A DNA stretch of 64,000 bases from Bacillota bacterium (GTDB lineage: Bacteria; Bacillota; Clostridia; Lachnospirales; Lachnospiraceae), in assembly GCA_023390555.1 (NCBI GenBank), contig JAEWCQ010000014.1:1-64000 (forward strand). Direction: 5' to 3'. The position numbers were made by a program, and so were the translations under genes. Shown piece by piece: positions 1-9,040 of this stretch. Below the pieces are notes generated by a model. The model was not told the origin of the DNA and searched no databases. It saw nothing but the letters and a program-made list of their open reading frames with translations. How positions within the stretch are numbered: the first letter of the stretch is position 1; every line of letters begins with the position of its first letter.

Positions 1-62
1 GCTTAGTGTGTGCAAATCAAATAAAAACCATGCATATACAATGAATTGAAGCGAATGAAACG

Positions 63-968
63 TTAATTCAGTTTGATATTGGCAAACAGAGAAGCAAGGC
101 TGGTGGATACTTCCTCTGTTTTCGGAAGTTCATAAGTTTCTTCTTCCAGTGTTTCTGACATTACCTCTTCCAGTGCTTTCATGCTCAGACTGATCTTGCC
201 TTCTTTCGTATCGATTACTTTTACTTTTACCGTGTCACCGATGTGAAGTACGGCAGCAGGAGACTTGATTCGTTTATTGGATATCTGGGAAATGTGGACC
301 AGTCCGGATAATCCGTTTCCAAGGTTGATGAATGCACCGTATTTCTGGAGGCTTTCCACGGTTCCCTCTGTCACTTGACCGACCGGAATAGCAGCAATTC
401 TGGAGTTGCGTTCTTCGGAAGCCTGTTCCTGTAATAATTCTCTGGCAGACAATACCAGCTTTTTGTTTGTGGCATCAACTGTGATAATGCGGACTTTTAT
501 TTCTTTAAAAAGCCATGCAGTGGTATCTTCCACATAGTCCAATGAAAGCTTGGAAGCAGGAATAAATCCGCGGATTCCCTCGACATAGGCGATAACACCC
601 GCATTTACGACACCGCTGATTTTAACATTCAAAACGGTTTGGCTGTCCATCATCTCCTGTAGCTTGTCCCAGGCCAGTATGTCATTGGCCTGCTTGCGTG
701 AGAGCAGAATATGACCCTCACCATCGTCGGTACGGATGACGGTCGCAGTGATTTCATCACCGACAGCGACGGCATCCTTTAAAGAAAAGCCAGGTTCCTC
801 ACTGTAATCTTCCAGCCGGATAATGCCTTCTGTGTAATATTTCAGATCCAGCGTTACCTCAGTCTCGGATATGGCGATTACAGTTCCGGTCAAAAGATCT
901 CCCACCCGTATTTTTTTTAAAGACGCTTCCAATTCGGCAGTATAATCTGCCATTGTTTCTTCCTTCAT
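63..968 (-). CDS. S1-domain RNA-binding protein (ribosomal protein S1-like)
   Basis: 301 residues containing three S1 (OB-fold) repeats, at roughly residues 18-93, 105-175 and 190-262. The last is the most typical, with GAFINLGNGLSGLVHIS. The acidic tail after residue 265 is probably disordered. Proteins of this size in Firmicutes are S1-like factors rather than the long six-domain S1 of enterobacteria; they bind mRNA or ribosomes in the cytoplasm. The start is supported by a GGAGAGAGGTG site just upstream on the minus strand. It lies 49 bases downstream of the MFS gene in the same direction, so readthrough is possible. The exact client RNA cannot be told from sequence. Confidence 0.85.
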   Translation of the reverse strand: MKEETMADYTAELEASLKKIRVGDLLTGTVIAISETEVTLDLKYYTEGIIRLEDYSEEPGFSLKDAVAVGDEITATVIRTDDGEGHILLSRKQANDILAWDKLQEMMDSQTVLNVKISGVVNAGVIAYVEGIRGFIPASKLSLDYVEDTTAWLFKEIKVRIITVDATNKKLVLSARELLQEQASEERNSRIAAIPVGQVTEGTVESLQKYGAFINLGNGLSGLVHISQISNKRIKSPAAVLHIGDTVKVKVIDTKEGKISLSMKALEEVMSETLEEETYELPKTEEVSTSLASLFANIKLN

Positions 969-1017
969 AATGACACCTCTCTCCTAACTATAATTGATAG
1001 AACTATCATATCATAAA

Positions 1018-2316
1018 TCATTCGTCATTTCCATGTACAAGTTTTTTTGCGGTCTCTGTGGAGTGGAAAGCTTCACTGAAGGTCAGGCGGTAGATCAGGA
1101 AGGTTCCGGACCCGATAATGACCGCAACAATGAGATAAATAATCATTTCGGATCCCGAAAAGATTTCATAGAGTGTCCCAAACAGGATCTGTCCGACCGG
1201 CATCAGCGCAAGAGACAGCGAAGTGACCAGTGCCATAATTTTTCCCATCATTGCAATCGGAGTCTCTATCTGCACAAATGTGATGCACAGAACATTGATC
1301 ACTGCAAGGCATACAGAAAACAGAAAACCGATAAAAGTAAAAATGGAATAAGAAAGATAGCTGATCGCGTTCTCTTTCATAATAAATGGCAGGGTGGTGG
1401 CACCCATTCCAAGTATCAGAATCACCAGAAACAGAAAGTAACAGTGGAGTTTGGTGACCGGCAATTTCCTGGACAGAACATTGACAAGGAGTGCGCCGGT
1501 AATCATGCCAAGGCCTACAAATCCTTCTGAAATCCCATACAACTGATTGGATACGCCGAATACAACCTTTTCGATATAAGGGACGCCGATGGAATAAATT
1601 GGGGATAAAAACAGGTTAAAGCTGCACGAAACCAAAAGCATATAAAACAGAATTCTTTTCTGATAGATAAGAAAAGAGAAGCTTTCCCTGATATCACCGG
1701 CAAAAGCAGTCAGGGCAGATCCCTCAATTTCCTGTTTTACATAAGGGAAGGAGAGGAAAAGTTCTATGACCGCCGACAGCAGGAAACTGAGGATATTGAG
1801 GAGAAAAATCATTTCAATCCCGAAGGTCCCATAGAGGAATCCGGCAGCGACAGGAGCAGCGAGGTTACTGATGGCCGATATCTGACTGACAACACTGTTG
1901 GCACTGGTCAGATTTTGTTCCGCTACAATCGCAGGTATGCTGGCACGGACGGAGGGGTCATAAATACTCTGGATGATAGCAAGAAGACATAAGAGGATGC
2001 CAATCAGAAAAATCTGAGAGGAGGCGATATGGAGCAGCAGTGCAAAAAGAATCAGAAGGATTGAAGAAAAAAAATCCAGCAGTACCATAATCGTTTTTTT
2101 ATTGCAGCGATCCGCAATGGCACCTCCAAAAGGTGCAAGAAATATCTGTGGCAGAAGGGTAAGAGACAGAATGGTCGCAAATATTGTTGCTGATCCCGTG
2201 AGATCCAGTATGTACAGAGAAAGGGAAAAACGCTGAAGCATATTTCCAAAGATGGATATCAGCTGCCCAAGTGTGATCAGTGTGAAATTCCGGTTAAAAA
2301 GTTTTTCTGAATTCAT
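1018..2316 (-). CDS. MFS efflux transporter (MFS_3 / macrolide-efflux-like)
   Basis: 432 residues, almost entirely hydrophobic, with about 12 membrane segments. The loop between helices 2 and 3 carries the MFS-type motif GGAIADRCNKK near residues 64-74. The overall pattern resembles the MefA/TMR-type group of drug exporters. It is divergent from a TetR-family gene, and the shared 174-base intergenic region holds two TGAAC-N4-GTTCA palindromes, so it is probably induced when a ligand releases that repressor. The substrate cannot be read from sequence; macrolides or other hydrophobic compounds are only a family-based guess. Confidence 0.85.
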   Translation of the reverse strand: MNSEKLFNRNFTLITLGQLISIFGNMLQRFSLSLYILDLTGSATIFATILSLTLLPQIFLAPFGGAIADRCNKKTIMVLLDFFSSILLILFALLLHIASSQIFLIGILLCLLAIIQSIYDPSVRASIPAIVAEQNLTSANSVVSQISAISNLAAPVAAGFLYGTFGIEMIFLLNILSFLLSAVIELFLSFPYVKQEIEGSALTAFAGDIRESFSFLIYQKRILFYMLLVSCSFNLFLSPIYSIGVPYIEKVVFGVSNQLYGISEGFVGLGMITGALLVNVLSRKLPVTKLHCYFLFLVILILGMGATTLPFIMKENAISYLSYSIFTFIGFLFSVCLAVINVLCITFVQIETPIAMMGKIMALVTSLSLALMPVGQILFGTLYEIFSGSEMIIYLIVAVIIGSGTFLIYRLTFSEAFHSTETAKKLVHGNDE

Positions 2317-2353
2317 AGTTGCTCTCCTTACAGTAAAATGAATTTTTTAAAAG

Positions 2354-2424
2354 TGAACCATAGTTCAATATTTATTATATGCATATCAAGATGCTGGTGT
2401 CAATGAAAAATGAACTAAAGTTCA
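2354..2424. promoter_or_regulatory. Pair of palindromic operators for the divergent TetR/MFS genes
   Basis: Two nearly identical inverted repeats, TGAACCATAGTTCA at 2354-2367 and TGAACTAAAGTTCA at 2411-2424 (consensus TGAAC-N4-GTTCA), with centres 57 bases apart. The first lies at the expected transcription start of the MFS promoter. The second lies just upstream of both -35 elements. This placement fits a repressor that controls both directions. Assigning them to the adjacent TetR protein is inference from position and symmetry. Confidence 0.7.
2374..2403 (-). promoter_or_regulatory. Promoter for the MFS gene
   Basis: On the minus strand, TTGACA (2403-2398) and TATAAT (2379-2374) are separated by 18 bases. 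Both hexamers are perfect sigma-A consensus. Transcription would start near 2367, inside the first palindromic operator. Confidence 0.7.
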
Positions 2425-2430
2425 ATAAAG

Positions 2431-2459
2431 TTGACAGAGAGGGAAAATAATTTTAAAAT
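2431..2459 (+). promoter_or_regulatory. Promoter for the TetR-family gene
   Basis: TTGACA at 2431-2436 and TAAAAT at 2454-2459 with a 17-base spacer. It starts 7 bases after the second operator, which suggests autoregulation. Confidence 0.55.
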
Positions 2460-2490
2460 ATAAAATAAAGTATGTAAAAAGGAGGATGTT

Positions 2491-3129
2491 ATGGCAGGTG
2501 AAAAAAAAGTGCAGAAGCGTACACTGGAGAGCCGGGAAAAGCTACTGAATGCGGCGTACCAGCTTTTTGCGGAAAAGGGATATTACAATACGAATACAAA
2601 AGAGATTGCAAGGTCAGCAGGGATATCTGTCGGCAACTTCTATAATTATTATGAGGATAAAGCTGGTATTTATGCAGAACTGGTTCGCCAATATACCGAT
2701 ACGTCAAGAGAGAATCTGAAGATTCTGCTGGATGAGCTTTTGAAAAAAATGGACAGAATCAAAAATCTGGAGGATGTCATTGACGCTGTTGATGATTATG
2801 CGAACCAACAGCTGGGACGTGCGGAAGTGTCCGGCATTTTATTCAAAGATGCCTATCTGATTCAGAGAGATCATATCGTGCTGGATCAGATTATGAAAGA
2901 AAGTGAGTTGAAACTCGTCGCGGTTCTGGAGGAATTCCTGATGAAATGTCCGAATATCCAAAGGAGAGCTTCCTATCCGGTCATGGCCAGAATGCTTTTT
3001 GTAATGGGGGATACGATTTCCATCGATGTGATGCGAACGAGAGACCGGGACTTCTTTGAGGAATACCGGAGAGAAATGAGTACCGTGCTTGCTGAATACG
3101 TATTCGGAGCCGGATGGAAAAAAGACTAG
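2491..3129 (+). CDS. TetR/AcrR family transcriptional regulator
   Basis: 212 residues. The N-terminal TetR helix-turn-helix is clear at about residues 12-58 (LLNAAYQLFAEKGYYNTNTK, then IARSAGISVGNFYNYYEDKA). The remaining 150 residues form the usual variable helical ligand and dimer domain. The ATG follows AAGGAGG at a good distance. It is divergent from the MFS efflux gene and probably represses it through the two palindromes between them, a standard local efflux switch. It ends just before a strong intrinsic terminator. Confidence 0.88.
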   Translation: MAGEKKVQKRTLESREKLLNAAYQLFAEKGYYNTNTKEIARSAGISVGNFYNYYEDKAGIYAELVRQYTDTSRENLKILLDELLKKMDRIKNLEDVIDAVDDYANQQLGRAEVSGILFKDAYLIQRDHIVLDQIMKESELKLVAVLEEFLMKCPNIQRRASYPVMARMLFVMGDTISIDVMRTRDRDFFEEYRREMSTVLAEYVFGAGWKKD

Positions 3130-3140
3130 AAAGTGAAAAT

Positions 3141-3163
3141 GTGCCGTTTTGCGGCACTTTTTT
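3141..3163 (+). terminator. Intrinsic terminator after the TetR gene
   Basis: GTGCCG and CGGCAC form a 6-bp stem around a TTTTG loop, followed by six T residues. Confidence 0.75.
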
Positions 3164-3164
3164 C

Positions 3165-3194
3165 TTGACCAAAAGTTATCATATATGATAACAT
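3165..3194 (+). promoter_or_regulatory. Promoter with embedded 18-bp perfect palindrome
   Basis: TTGACC at 3165-3170 and TAACAT at 3189-3194 (18-base spacer) flank the perfect palindrome GTTATCATATATGATAAC at 3175-3192. The palindrome fills the spacer and overlaps the -10. It sits directly upstream of a small helix-turn-helix gene, so autorepression by that protein is likely. Confidence 0.65.
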
Positions 3195-3216
3195 ATTATG
3201 CAGTAAGGAAGGTGCT

Positions 3217-3450
3217 ATGAAAGAGCAAAAAAGTGAAAAACAAGGGCTGAAACCACGCCATGAGATTGTTGAACAGCTGAAAAAAGCGCGAAAAGAGCAG
3301 CATGTCACACAAGAAGTTCTGGCAGAGCGCATTGGGACTAAAAAATCGAATATTTCCAGATTTGAAAGTGGCAGATATAACCCCAGTCTGGACTTTTTAC
3401 TGCGTATTGCAGAATGTCTGGGAAAAGAAATACAAATGCAATTAAAATAA
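3217..3450 (+). CDS. Small XRE-family helix-turn-helix protein
   Basis: 77 residues. After a basic N-terminal tail, residues 18-75 form a Cro/CI-type HTH (VTQEVLAERIGTKKSNISRF, then SGRYNPSLDFLLRIAECLG). That is the size and layout of HigA-type antitoxins or minimal repressors. The promoter carries a perfect 18-bp palindrome, consistent with autorepression. The next gene starts 25 bases downstream and is probably co-transcribed. There is no recognisable HigB/RelE toxin beside it, so a toxin-antitoxin role is not shown. Confidence 0.75.
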   Translation: MKEQKSEKQGLKPRHEIVEQLKKARKEQHVTQEVLAERIGTKKSNISRFESGRYNPSLDFLLRIAECLGKEIQMQLK

Positions 3451-3474
3451 CAAAGGATAAGCGGAGGTTAGAGA

Positions 3475-3765
3475 ATGGCGAAGAAAACAGTAAAAGTGAT
3501 TGAAAAGAATATTGACCGGGATGTGGAACTTTGCAGAACCGCAAACGTACGTGTTGGCAATCAGGCCGTTCAGATGCTGGTTGCAGAGCAGATTCCATTC
3601 ACCCAGCACTGGAAACGTGTGCCTTTTTATAAGAGGGAATGCTACAGAGGAGCAAAAGAGGTGTGTGTGATCCGGACGCATTGCAATCAGTACGGCAGGG
3701 CCAGAAGAGCGCTTGACCGGCTGGAGGTGTGTTATCGGCAGAGATTGACGGTTCATATAGTATGA
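3475..3765 (+). CDS. Hypothetical basic protein paired with the XRE gene
   Basis: 96 residues, not recognised. It is rich in Arg, Val and Cys (Cys near residues 20, 60, 64, 70 and 86) with no signal peptide or membrane segment. The start has an upstream GGAGG site and the gene follows the small HTH gene by 25 bases, so the two look like one transcript. It could be an unrecognised partner (effector, toxin or anti-repressor) or a ribosome-associated basic protein. Nothing in the sequence decides this. Confidence 0.55.
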   Translation: MAKKTVKVIEKNIDRDVELCRTANVRVGNQAVQMLVAEQIPFTQHWKRVPFYKRECYRGAKEVCVIRTHCNQYGRARRALDRLEVCYRQRLTVHIV

Positions 3766-3887
3766 GATAGAAAATGTGCAAAAATAGACTATGATACTTA
3801 TTAGGTAGTTGTACTTGTGCGTTTTTTTTCATTATGGTAAAATTTATAAATATACAAAAATTGGTATTAATTATTTAGGAGGTTGTT

Positions 3888-6020
3888 ATGAAAAAAAGGT
3901 TATTAGCGGTGCTTCTTGTCATTTCCCTGTCGATGGGTATCATGCCGGAAGCAAACTATGCAAAAAGCATCAGTACGGAAAATGCGGAGTCGGCTTCGGA
4001 GAGTATAGAAGAAGCTACAGCAGGACAGTCAGTTTCGGAAAACATGTCGGATGAGAGTGTTACCTATACCTATGGAACCGGACTGGCACAGCAGCAGTTA
4101 CAAACCGTCGAAATTACAGAGGAAGACGCTTGCGGCGCTATAGACGCTACGGGAGTGCGTGCTGCATCGAAGTATGACAAATATGCATCGAATTATTACT
4201 ATAATTTTATGACCGGAGAAGAAAGAGATTTTTATGATCGACTTGATTATCTGTGCTATACATATCTTACAACCCAACAGGATGTTGAAGGTATCATATA
4301 CAAGGAAACTCAATGTTCGGAATGGATATCTGGTGGAGAATTGTCATTGGACGATATGGAGGAGATTTTTACAATATTCAGATACTCAAATCCCCAATAC
4401 TACTTTCTCGATTATTTTCCGGCTCCTGGAGAAGATGGCTCAACCTATTATTTGGCCTTGAGCATATATCCTGCGTTTATATCCGGAAGTGCAAGGAGTG
4501 CTGCGACTGCTTCATTAATGGAGAGCGTGGGAAGTATGGTTGCAGAGATACAGAAGAAGTCCGGAGTGCTGGAACAGGAGAAGGAAGCGCACGATCTGCT
4601 TATTAATAAACTATCCTATGATCCCTATTATCAGACAGCCATTGACAATGGCACCTTTACACAGTATGAAAAAACGGCATATACTCAAAGCTGTTACAGT
4701 GCATTTTGCGGAGACGCAGAAACAACAGTATGTGCAGGATATGCACTGGCTTTTGAGATGCTGTGCAATGCTGTTGGTATTGATTGTATTGTGGATTTAA
4801 GTGAAGTGCATGCGTGGAATATTGTGCGCCTTAATGGAACGTGGTACAATGTTGACTGTACATGGGATGATCCGACAACATCGGACGGCAGTGATGTATT
4901 GTGGTATTTGTTTTTTAACAGAAGTAACGCACAGTTGGAAGATATGGATCAGAAGAGTGCCCACGTTGAGGAAGATTATTTATTTGTCTATTCCCCGATT
5001 TGCTATGAAGATTCGGGAGCTACAACGGATTCATGGGGAACAATTAAAGAAGCAGAGGGTACAGTTGCAACACCGACGATAGCAATTTCACAGGATGATG
5101 AAGTTGCGACGCTGACGATAAGCAGTAATCAGAATACAGCAACCATCTATTATACACTGGACGGAACGACGCCTTCTGTGTCGGCTACTAAATCATATGC
5201 TTACAGAAACTCGGTGGAAGTGAGTCCGGATGTCACGGTAAAAGCGGTTGCCGTATCCAGCGGATATAACGACAGCACAATTGTTTCACAGAGCCCATCC
5301 TCCTATACGGTTTCTTTTAATTCACAGGGTGGAACTGCTGTGACTTCTCGGCGGATAGCAACAGGAGAAGTTGCGACAAAACCGACAAATCCAACGAGAA
5401 CCGGGTATACCTTCGGAGGATGGTATAAAGAGGCATCGTGCAAGACCGCATGGAATTTCACCACGGATAAGGTGACGTCCAATGTTACGTTATATGCAAA
5501 GTGGACACCGGTCACCTATAAGATTACCTATACCTTGAACAGCGGAAAACAGAGCAAATCCAATCCTGCCACCTATACGGTCGCTGCTTCTACCATTACG
5601 CTGGTTAGTCCGACACGTAAAAATTATACATTTGGCGGGTGGTATAAAGATTCCAAATTTAAGACAAAAGTAACCAAGATCTCAAAGGGAAGTACCGGAA
5701 ATCTGAATCTGTATGCAAAATGGACGAAGGTAAGCGTAAGCAAGGCAAAGATCAGCAGTGTAAAGAATCAGTCCGGCAAGAAGATGGCGGTGGCCGTTAA
5801 GAAGATCAGCGGAGCAGCCGGATATCAGATCCGTTACTCTACAAATTCGAAGTTAAAATCAGCAAAGACGGTTGTTACGAAAACAACTTCTGCCACTATA
5901 AAAAGCCTGAAAAAGAATAAGACATATTATGTGCAGGTTCGTGCTTATAAGCTGGATTCCGCGGGAAATAAGATATACGGAAGCTGGAGCAGCACCTCGT
6001 CCGTAAAAATTAAGAAATAG
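3888..6020 (+). CDS. Secreted transglutaminase-like protein with InlB-type repeats
   Basis: 710 residues, exported by an N-terminal signal peptide (about 1-26). Residues 230-330 form a transglutaminase/cysteine-protease-like core with a plausible triad: Cys282 in TVCAGYALAFEMLC, His308 in SEVHAW and Asp323 in YNVDCTWDDP. A chitobiase/hexosaminidase C-terminal-like beta domain follows (about 390-470). Next are two InlB B-type repeats ending GGWYKEAS...YAKW and GGWYKDSK...YAKW (about 475-610), then a C-terminal FN3-like domain. This is typical of cell-surface adhesin or wall-remodelling proteins of gut Clostridia. The start follows TAGGAGG. No sortase motif is seen, so it is probably released or held noncovalently. 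Confidence 0.85.
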   Translation: MKKRLLAVLLVISLSMGIMPEANYAKSISTENAESASESIEEATAGQSVSENMSDESVTYTYGTGLAQQQLQTVEITEEDACGAIDATGVRAASKYDKYASNYYYNFMTGEERDFYDRLDYLCYTYLTTQQDVEGIIYKETQCSEWISGGELSLDDMEEIFTIFRYSNPQYYFLDYFPAPGEDGSTYYLALSIYPAFISGSARSAATASLMESVGSMVAEIQKKSGVLEQEKEAHDLLINKLSYDPYYQTAIDNGTFTQYEKTAYTQSCYSAFCGDAETTVCAGYALAFEMLCNAVGIDCIVDLSEVHAWNIVRLNGTWYNVDCTWDDPTTSDGSDVLWYLFFNRSNAQLEDMDQKSAHVEEDYLFVYSPICYEDSGATTDSWGTIKEAEGTVATPTIAISQDDEVATLTISSNQNTATIYYTLDGTTPSVSATKSYAYRNSVEVSPDVTVKAVAVSSGYNDSTIVSQSPSSYTVSFNSQGGTAVTSRRIATGEVATKPTNPTRTGYTFGGWYKEASCKTAWNFTTDKVTSNVTLYAKWTPVTYKITYTLNSGKQSKSNPATYTVAASTITLVSPTRKNYTFGGWYKDSKFKTKVTKISKGSTGNLNLYAKWTKVSVSKAKISSVKNQSGKKMAVAVKKISGAAGYQIRYSTNSKLKSAKTVVTKTTSATIKSLKKNKTYYVQVRAYKLDSAGNKIYGSWSSTSSVKIKK

Positions 6021-6036
6021 GAGATATATCGCGAAA

Positions 6037-6441
6037 ATGGAAGAATTACTGGAAAAATATCCGACACAGGAAGCTTTTGATACATTTTTCAAGCAGCAGT
6101 ACAGGCCGCTTGTGTATCAGGATGTGAGCGAGGCAATGGAAGAACTTGTGAAAGAGGCAGGTCTGGAGATTTTTTTGGATGATTACGTGAAACAGGGAAA
6201 CGTATCCAAAGAAGATTTCAGAGAATATCTTTCGAAAGCTGCAAGATTTCGTTTTGAAGATGCCATGGCGGAGGCTTATTATGATAAAAATCCTGAGATT
6301 TATGAGGCGGCGTTTGGTCTGTATGAACTGGATCCGTCAAAATCAGCTTCCATAACCGGAACATTCCATAAAAAATATCAGGAAAGCTACGGGGCTTTCC
6401 TGAATGAACTGTTTGATACCGTAATTGCGGAATTGCTTTAA
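6037..6441 (+). CDS. Hypothetical helical cytosolic protein
   Basis: 134 residues, acidic and mostly helical by composition, with no signal or membrane segment. I do not recognise the family. It starts 16 bases after the secreted transglutaminase-like gene with its AGGAG site overlapping that gene's stop, so the two probably share a transcript. Its stop overlaps the convergent flippase stop by four bases, leaving no room for a terminator between them. Confidence 0.6.
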   Translation: MEELLEKYPTQEAFDTFFKQQYRPLVYQDVSEAMEELVKEAGLEIFLDDYVKQGNVSKEDFREYLSKAARFRFEDAMAEAYYDKNPEIYEAAFGLYELDPSKSASITGTFHKKYQESYGAFLNELFDTVIAELL

Positions 6442-7754
6442 TTCTTGCAGTTGCCACGGAAATGGCGGATGACAAACAGCGCACTGGCAGACACGAACAG
6501 TTCACTGATCAGCATTGCATAGAGATAAGACCGGATGCCGTAGATGGGAACGAGGCCGAAGATAAAAAGGATTCGTATCAGGCATCCGCTCAGATTCAGC
6601 ACAAAAGCGGTTGTGGCTTTTCCGAGGCCGTGGAGAATACTGCTTAAGGTTGTTGCGAGGTTCAGGAATGGACAGATCCAGCTCAATGTAGTGATAAATG
6701 TTCCGGCAAGTGCATTACCAAATACATATTGCCCGATAAAATCACCGGTAAGAAGAAATAGAAGCGTACTGAAAAGACCTAGAATAAGACAATATTCTAC
6801 GGTCTTTTTTATTGCCTTTTGAATCAGGCGCTGATTGCAGGAAGCCTGCGCTTCTGAAATTGTAGGAAGCAGTAAAACAGAAACGGAACTGGTCAGGACA
6901 TTCGGAAAAAGAATCATCGGCATAGCCATGCCGGTTAAGATGCCGAATACACTCAGGGCATCTGTATTGCTGTAACCGAAAACCCTGAGTTTGGCCGGAA
7001 TCAGAATTGCTTCCACACTGGAAAACAGATTAATGGTAACACGGTTCGCAGTGAGCGGAATACAAAAACGTGTCAGCTTTTTCAATGCATGAGAAAAACT
7101 GCCGGAGTATTTTGGAAACCGGACTGCGGTCACGGAAATCAGCATCGAAGAAATTTCACCGCAGACAATTCCCCAGACGGCAATAACGGGTGTGATTGCA
7201 ATTCCCTGCTCGGTATAGACCAGATAAATGATATAGACGGTTGCAACCCTTACGATCTGTTCAGCCAGCTGGGTGACAGATGGCAGCACGGTCTTCTTCT
7301 TGCCGTAATAGTAGCCGTTGATACAGGAGTGGATTGCCGAAAACGGAATGGAAAAGGCCATAACCCGGACAAGATCGCTGCACCGGGGTTCGCCTAATAT
7401 TTCGTTTGCAATATAATCGGCCTGTGTGACCAGAAGCAGGCATACAAAAAAGGAAAGAGAGAGGGAAAGAAAAAGACCTGCGTAGAGAAATCGTATACCG
7501 GCATTTTTTTCCCGTGCCCCCTGTTCTTCTGCTACATATTTCGAGATCGAAGTCTGTACACCGGAAGCACTCAGTGAGACGCAGAGTGTGAGAATCGGAA
7601 AAATTAACTGATAGATTCCCAGTCCTTCTGCACCGATTGTGCGTGATAGGAATATTCTATAAAAGAAGCCGATGATTCTGCTTAAGACTCCGGTAATTGT
7701 AAGGAGTAAAGTTCCTGTGATAAAAGAATTGAAAGCAAATTTAGCATGTTTCAA
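6438..7754 (-). CDS. SpoVB/MurJ-like lipid or polysaccharide flippase (MOP superfamily)
   Basis: 438 residues with about 12 membrane segments. The N-terminus (TGVLSRIIGFFYRIFLSRTI, then GAEGLGIYQLIFPI) is the signature of the polysaccharide transport/MATE-like MOP superfamily, closest in style to SpoVB and Wzx-type flippases of Firmicutes. It would move lipid-linked sugars or peptidoglycan precursors across the membrane. It is slightly short compared with the usual 450-540 residues for SpoVB. It is convergent with 6037-6441 and divergent from the cysteine desulfurase gene. Its specific cargo is unknown. Confidence 0.82.
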   Translation of the reverse strand: MKHAKFAFNSFITGTLLLTITGVLSRIIGFFYRIFLSRTIGAEGLGIYQLIFPILTLCVSLSASGVQTSISKYVAEEQGAREKNAGIRFLYAGLFLSLSLSFFVCLLLVTQADYIANEILGEPRCSDLVRVMAFSIPFSAIHSCINGYYYGKKKTVLPSVTQLAEQIVRVATVYIIYLVYTEQGIAITPVIAVWGIVCGEISSMLISVTAVRFPKYSGSFSHALKKLTRFCIPLTANRVTINLFSSVEAILIPAKLRVFGYSNTDALSVFGILTGMAMPMILFPNVLTSSVSVLLLPTISEAQASCNQRLIQKAIKKTVEYCLILGLFSTLLFLLTGDFIGQYVFGNALAGTFITTLSWICPFLNLATTLSSILHGLGKATTAFVLNLSGCLIRILFIFGLVPIYGIRSYLYAMLISELFVSASALFVIRHFRGNCKN

Positions 7755-7840
7755 ACGTGTACCTCTGGGACAATTTGCTTGGTTATGAATAGTATATGAT
7801 AACAGGACAGATGGCAGAACAGGGTAAGTGGGGTGAAAAA

Positions 7841-9040
7841 ATGGAATGTATGATTTATCTGGATAACGCAGCTACGACACCGACAGCTCCGGAAGTAATA
7901 GAAGCTATGCTTCCGTATTATGAGGATCGTTATGGAAATCCATCCGCAATATACGAGTTTGGAAACAAGAGTAAAAATGCAATTGAAGAAGCGCGACAAA
8001 CCATTGCGGATACGCTTGGTGCAAAGCCGGAAGAAATCTATTTTACCGCAGGAGGAAGTGAGTCCGATAACTGGGCAATTAAGGCAACTGCAGAGAGTCT
8101 TGGACATAGGGGAAATCATATTATTACCACGAAAATAGAGCATCATGCTGTTTTGAAGACTTGTGAATACCTGGAACAAAATGGTTATGAAGTGACCTAT
8201 CTGGATGTGGACAGCTATGGATTGGTAAGACCGGAAATACTTCGAAGAGCGATCCGGCCATCAACAATATTGATATCGATCATGACTGCTAATAATGAAA
8301 TTGGGACGATTGAACCCATCGTTCAGATCGGACATATGGCGTCGCGTTTTGGAATTCGATTCCATACGGATGCGGTACAGGCGTATGGACAGATTCCCAT
8401 GAATGTCAATACCATGCGTGTTGATATGCTGAGTGCAAGTGCGCATAAGTTCAACGGGCCAAAAGGAATCGGTTTTTTGTATATCCGTGAGGGCAGGAAT
8501 ATTCCGCCGTTTATGCATGGCGGCGACCAGGAGAGGAAAAACCGCGCGGGGACAGAAAATGTACCTGGAATTGTGGGAATGGGAGTGGCTGCAAAACTGG
8601 CGCATGAGTCAATGGCAGAGCGTTCGGAGCAGGAGAGCCGGCTGAGAGACTATTTGATTTATACCGTTCTGAAAGAAATACCACTGGCAAGATTAAATGG
8701 TGACTGGAAACGGCGTCTGCCAAATAACGCCGACTTCTGTTTTGACTATGTAGATGGTGCAAGTCTTCTTGTAATGCTGGACACGGACGGTATCTGCGCA
8801 TCTGCCGGTTCCGCATGTACATCCGGACAGAAAGAGCCTTCTCACGTGCTGACGGCAATCGGTATTTCGGAAGCGCAGGCGCGCGGCTCTCTCCGATTTA
8901 CACTGGGTGGCAAAACGACAAGGGCAGATATTGACTACGTCATTGAGAAACTGAAAAACGATATCGAAGTCCTGCGGGAAAGTGTTCCGGAATTTCAGGA
9001 GTATCGGAATCGTTCAAGAGCAATGCAGATTGACTCTTGA
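7841..9040 (+). CDS. Cysteine desulfurase (NifS/IscS class V aminotransferase fold)
   Basis: 399 residues from the ATG at 7841, chosen because GTGGGGTG precedes it and the family begins MxYLDNAATTP; an upstream in-frame ATG at 7811 is less likely. PLP binds Lys203 in SASAHKFNG. The catalytic persulfide Cys326 lies in SAGSACTSGQ, the group I (NifS/IscS) style loop. It releases sulfur from cysteine for Fe-S clusters and tRNA thiolation. The next gene is mnmA, which needs exactly this persulfide sulfur for 2-thiouridine, so a dedicated sulfur-donor role is a good inference. Confidence 0.92.
   Translation: MECMIYLDNAATTPTAPEVIEAMLPYYEDRYGNPSAIYEFGNKSKNAIEEARQTIADTLGAKPEEIYFTAGGSESDNWAIKATAESLGHRGNHIITTKIEHHAVLKTCEYLEQNGYEVTYLDVDSYGLVRPEILRRAIRPSTILISIMTANNEIGTIEPIVQIGHMASRFGIRFHTDAVQAYGQIPMNVNTMRVDMLSASAHKFNGPKGIGFLYIREGRNIPPFMHGGDQERKNRAGTENVPGIVGMGVAAKLAHESMAERSEQESRLRDYLIYTVLKEIPLARLNGDWKRRLPNNADFCFDYVDGASLLVMLDTDGICASAGSACTSGQKEPSHVLTAIGISEAQARGSLRFTLGGKTTRADIDYVIEKLKNDIEVLRESVPEFQEYRNRSRAMQIDS

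Noticed and set aside
994..1530. A 178-codon open frame on the plus strand
   Set aside because: It lies antisense to the MFS transporter gene, is low-complexity charged sequence without a family match or ribosome site, and the opposite strand encodes a clear membrane transporter.
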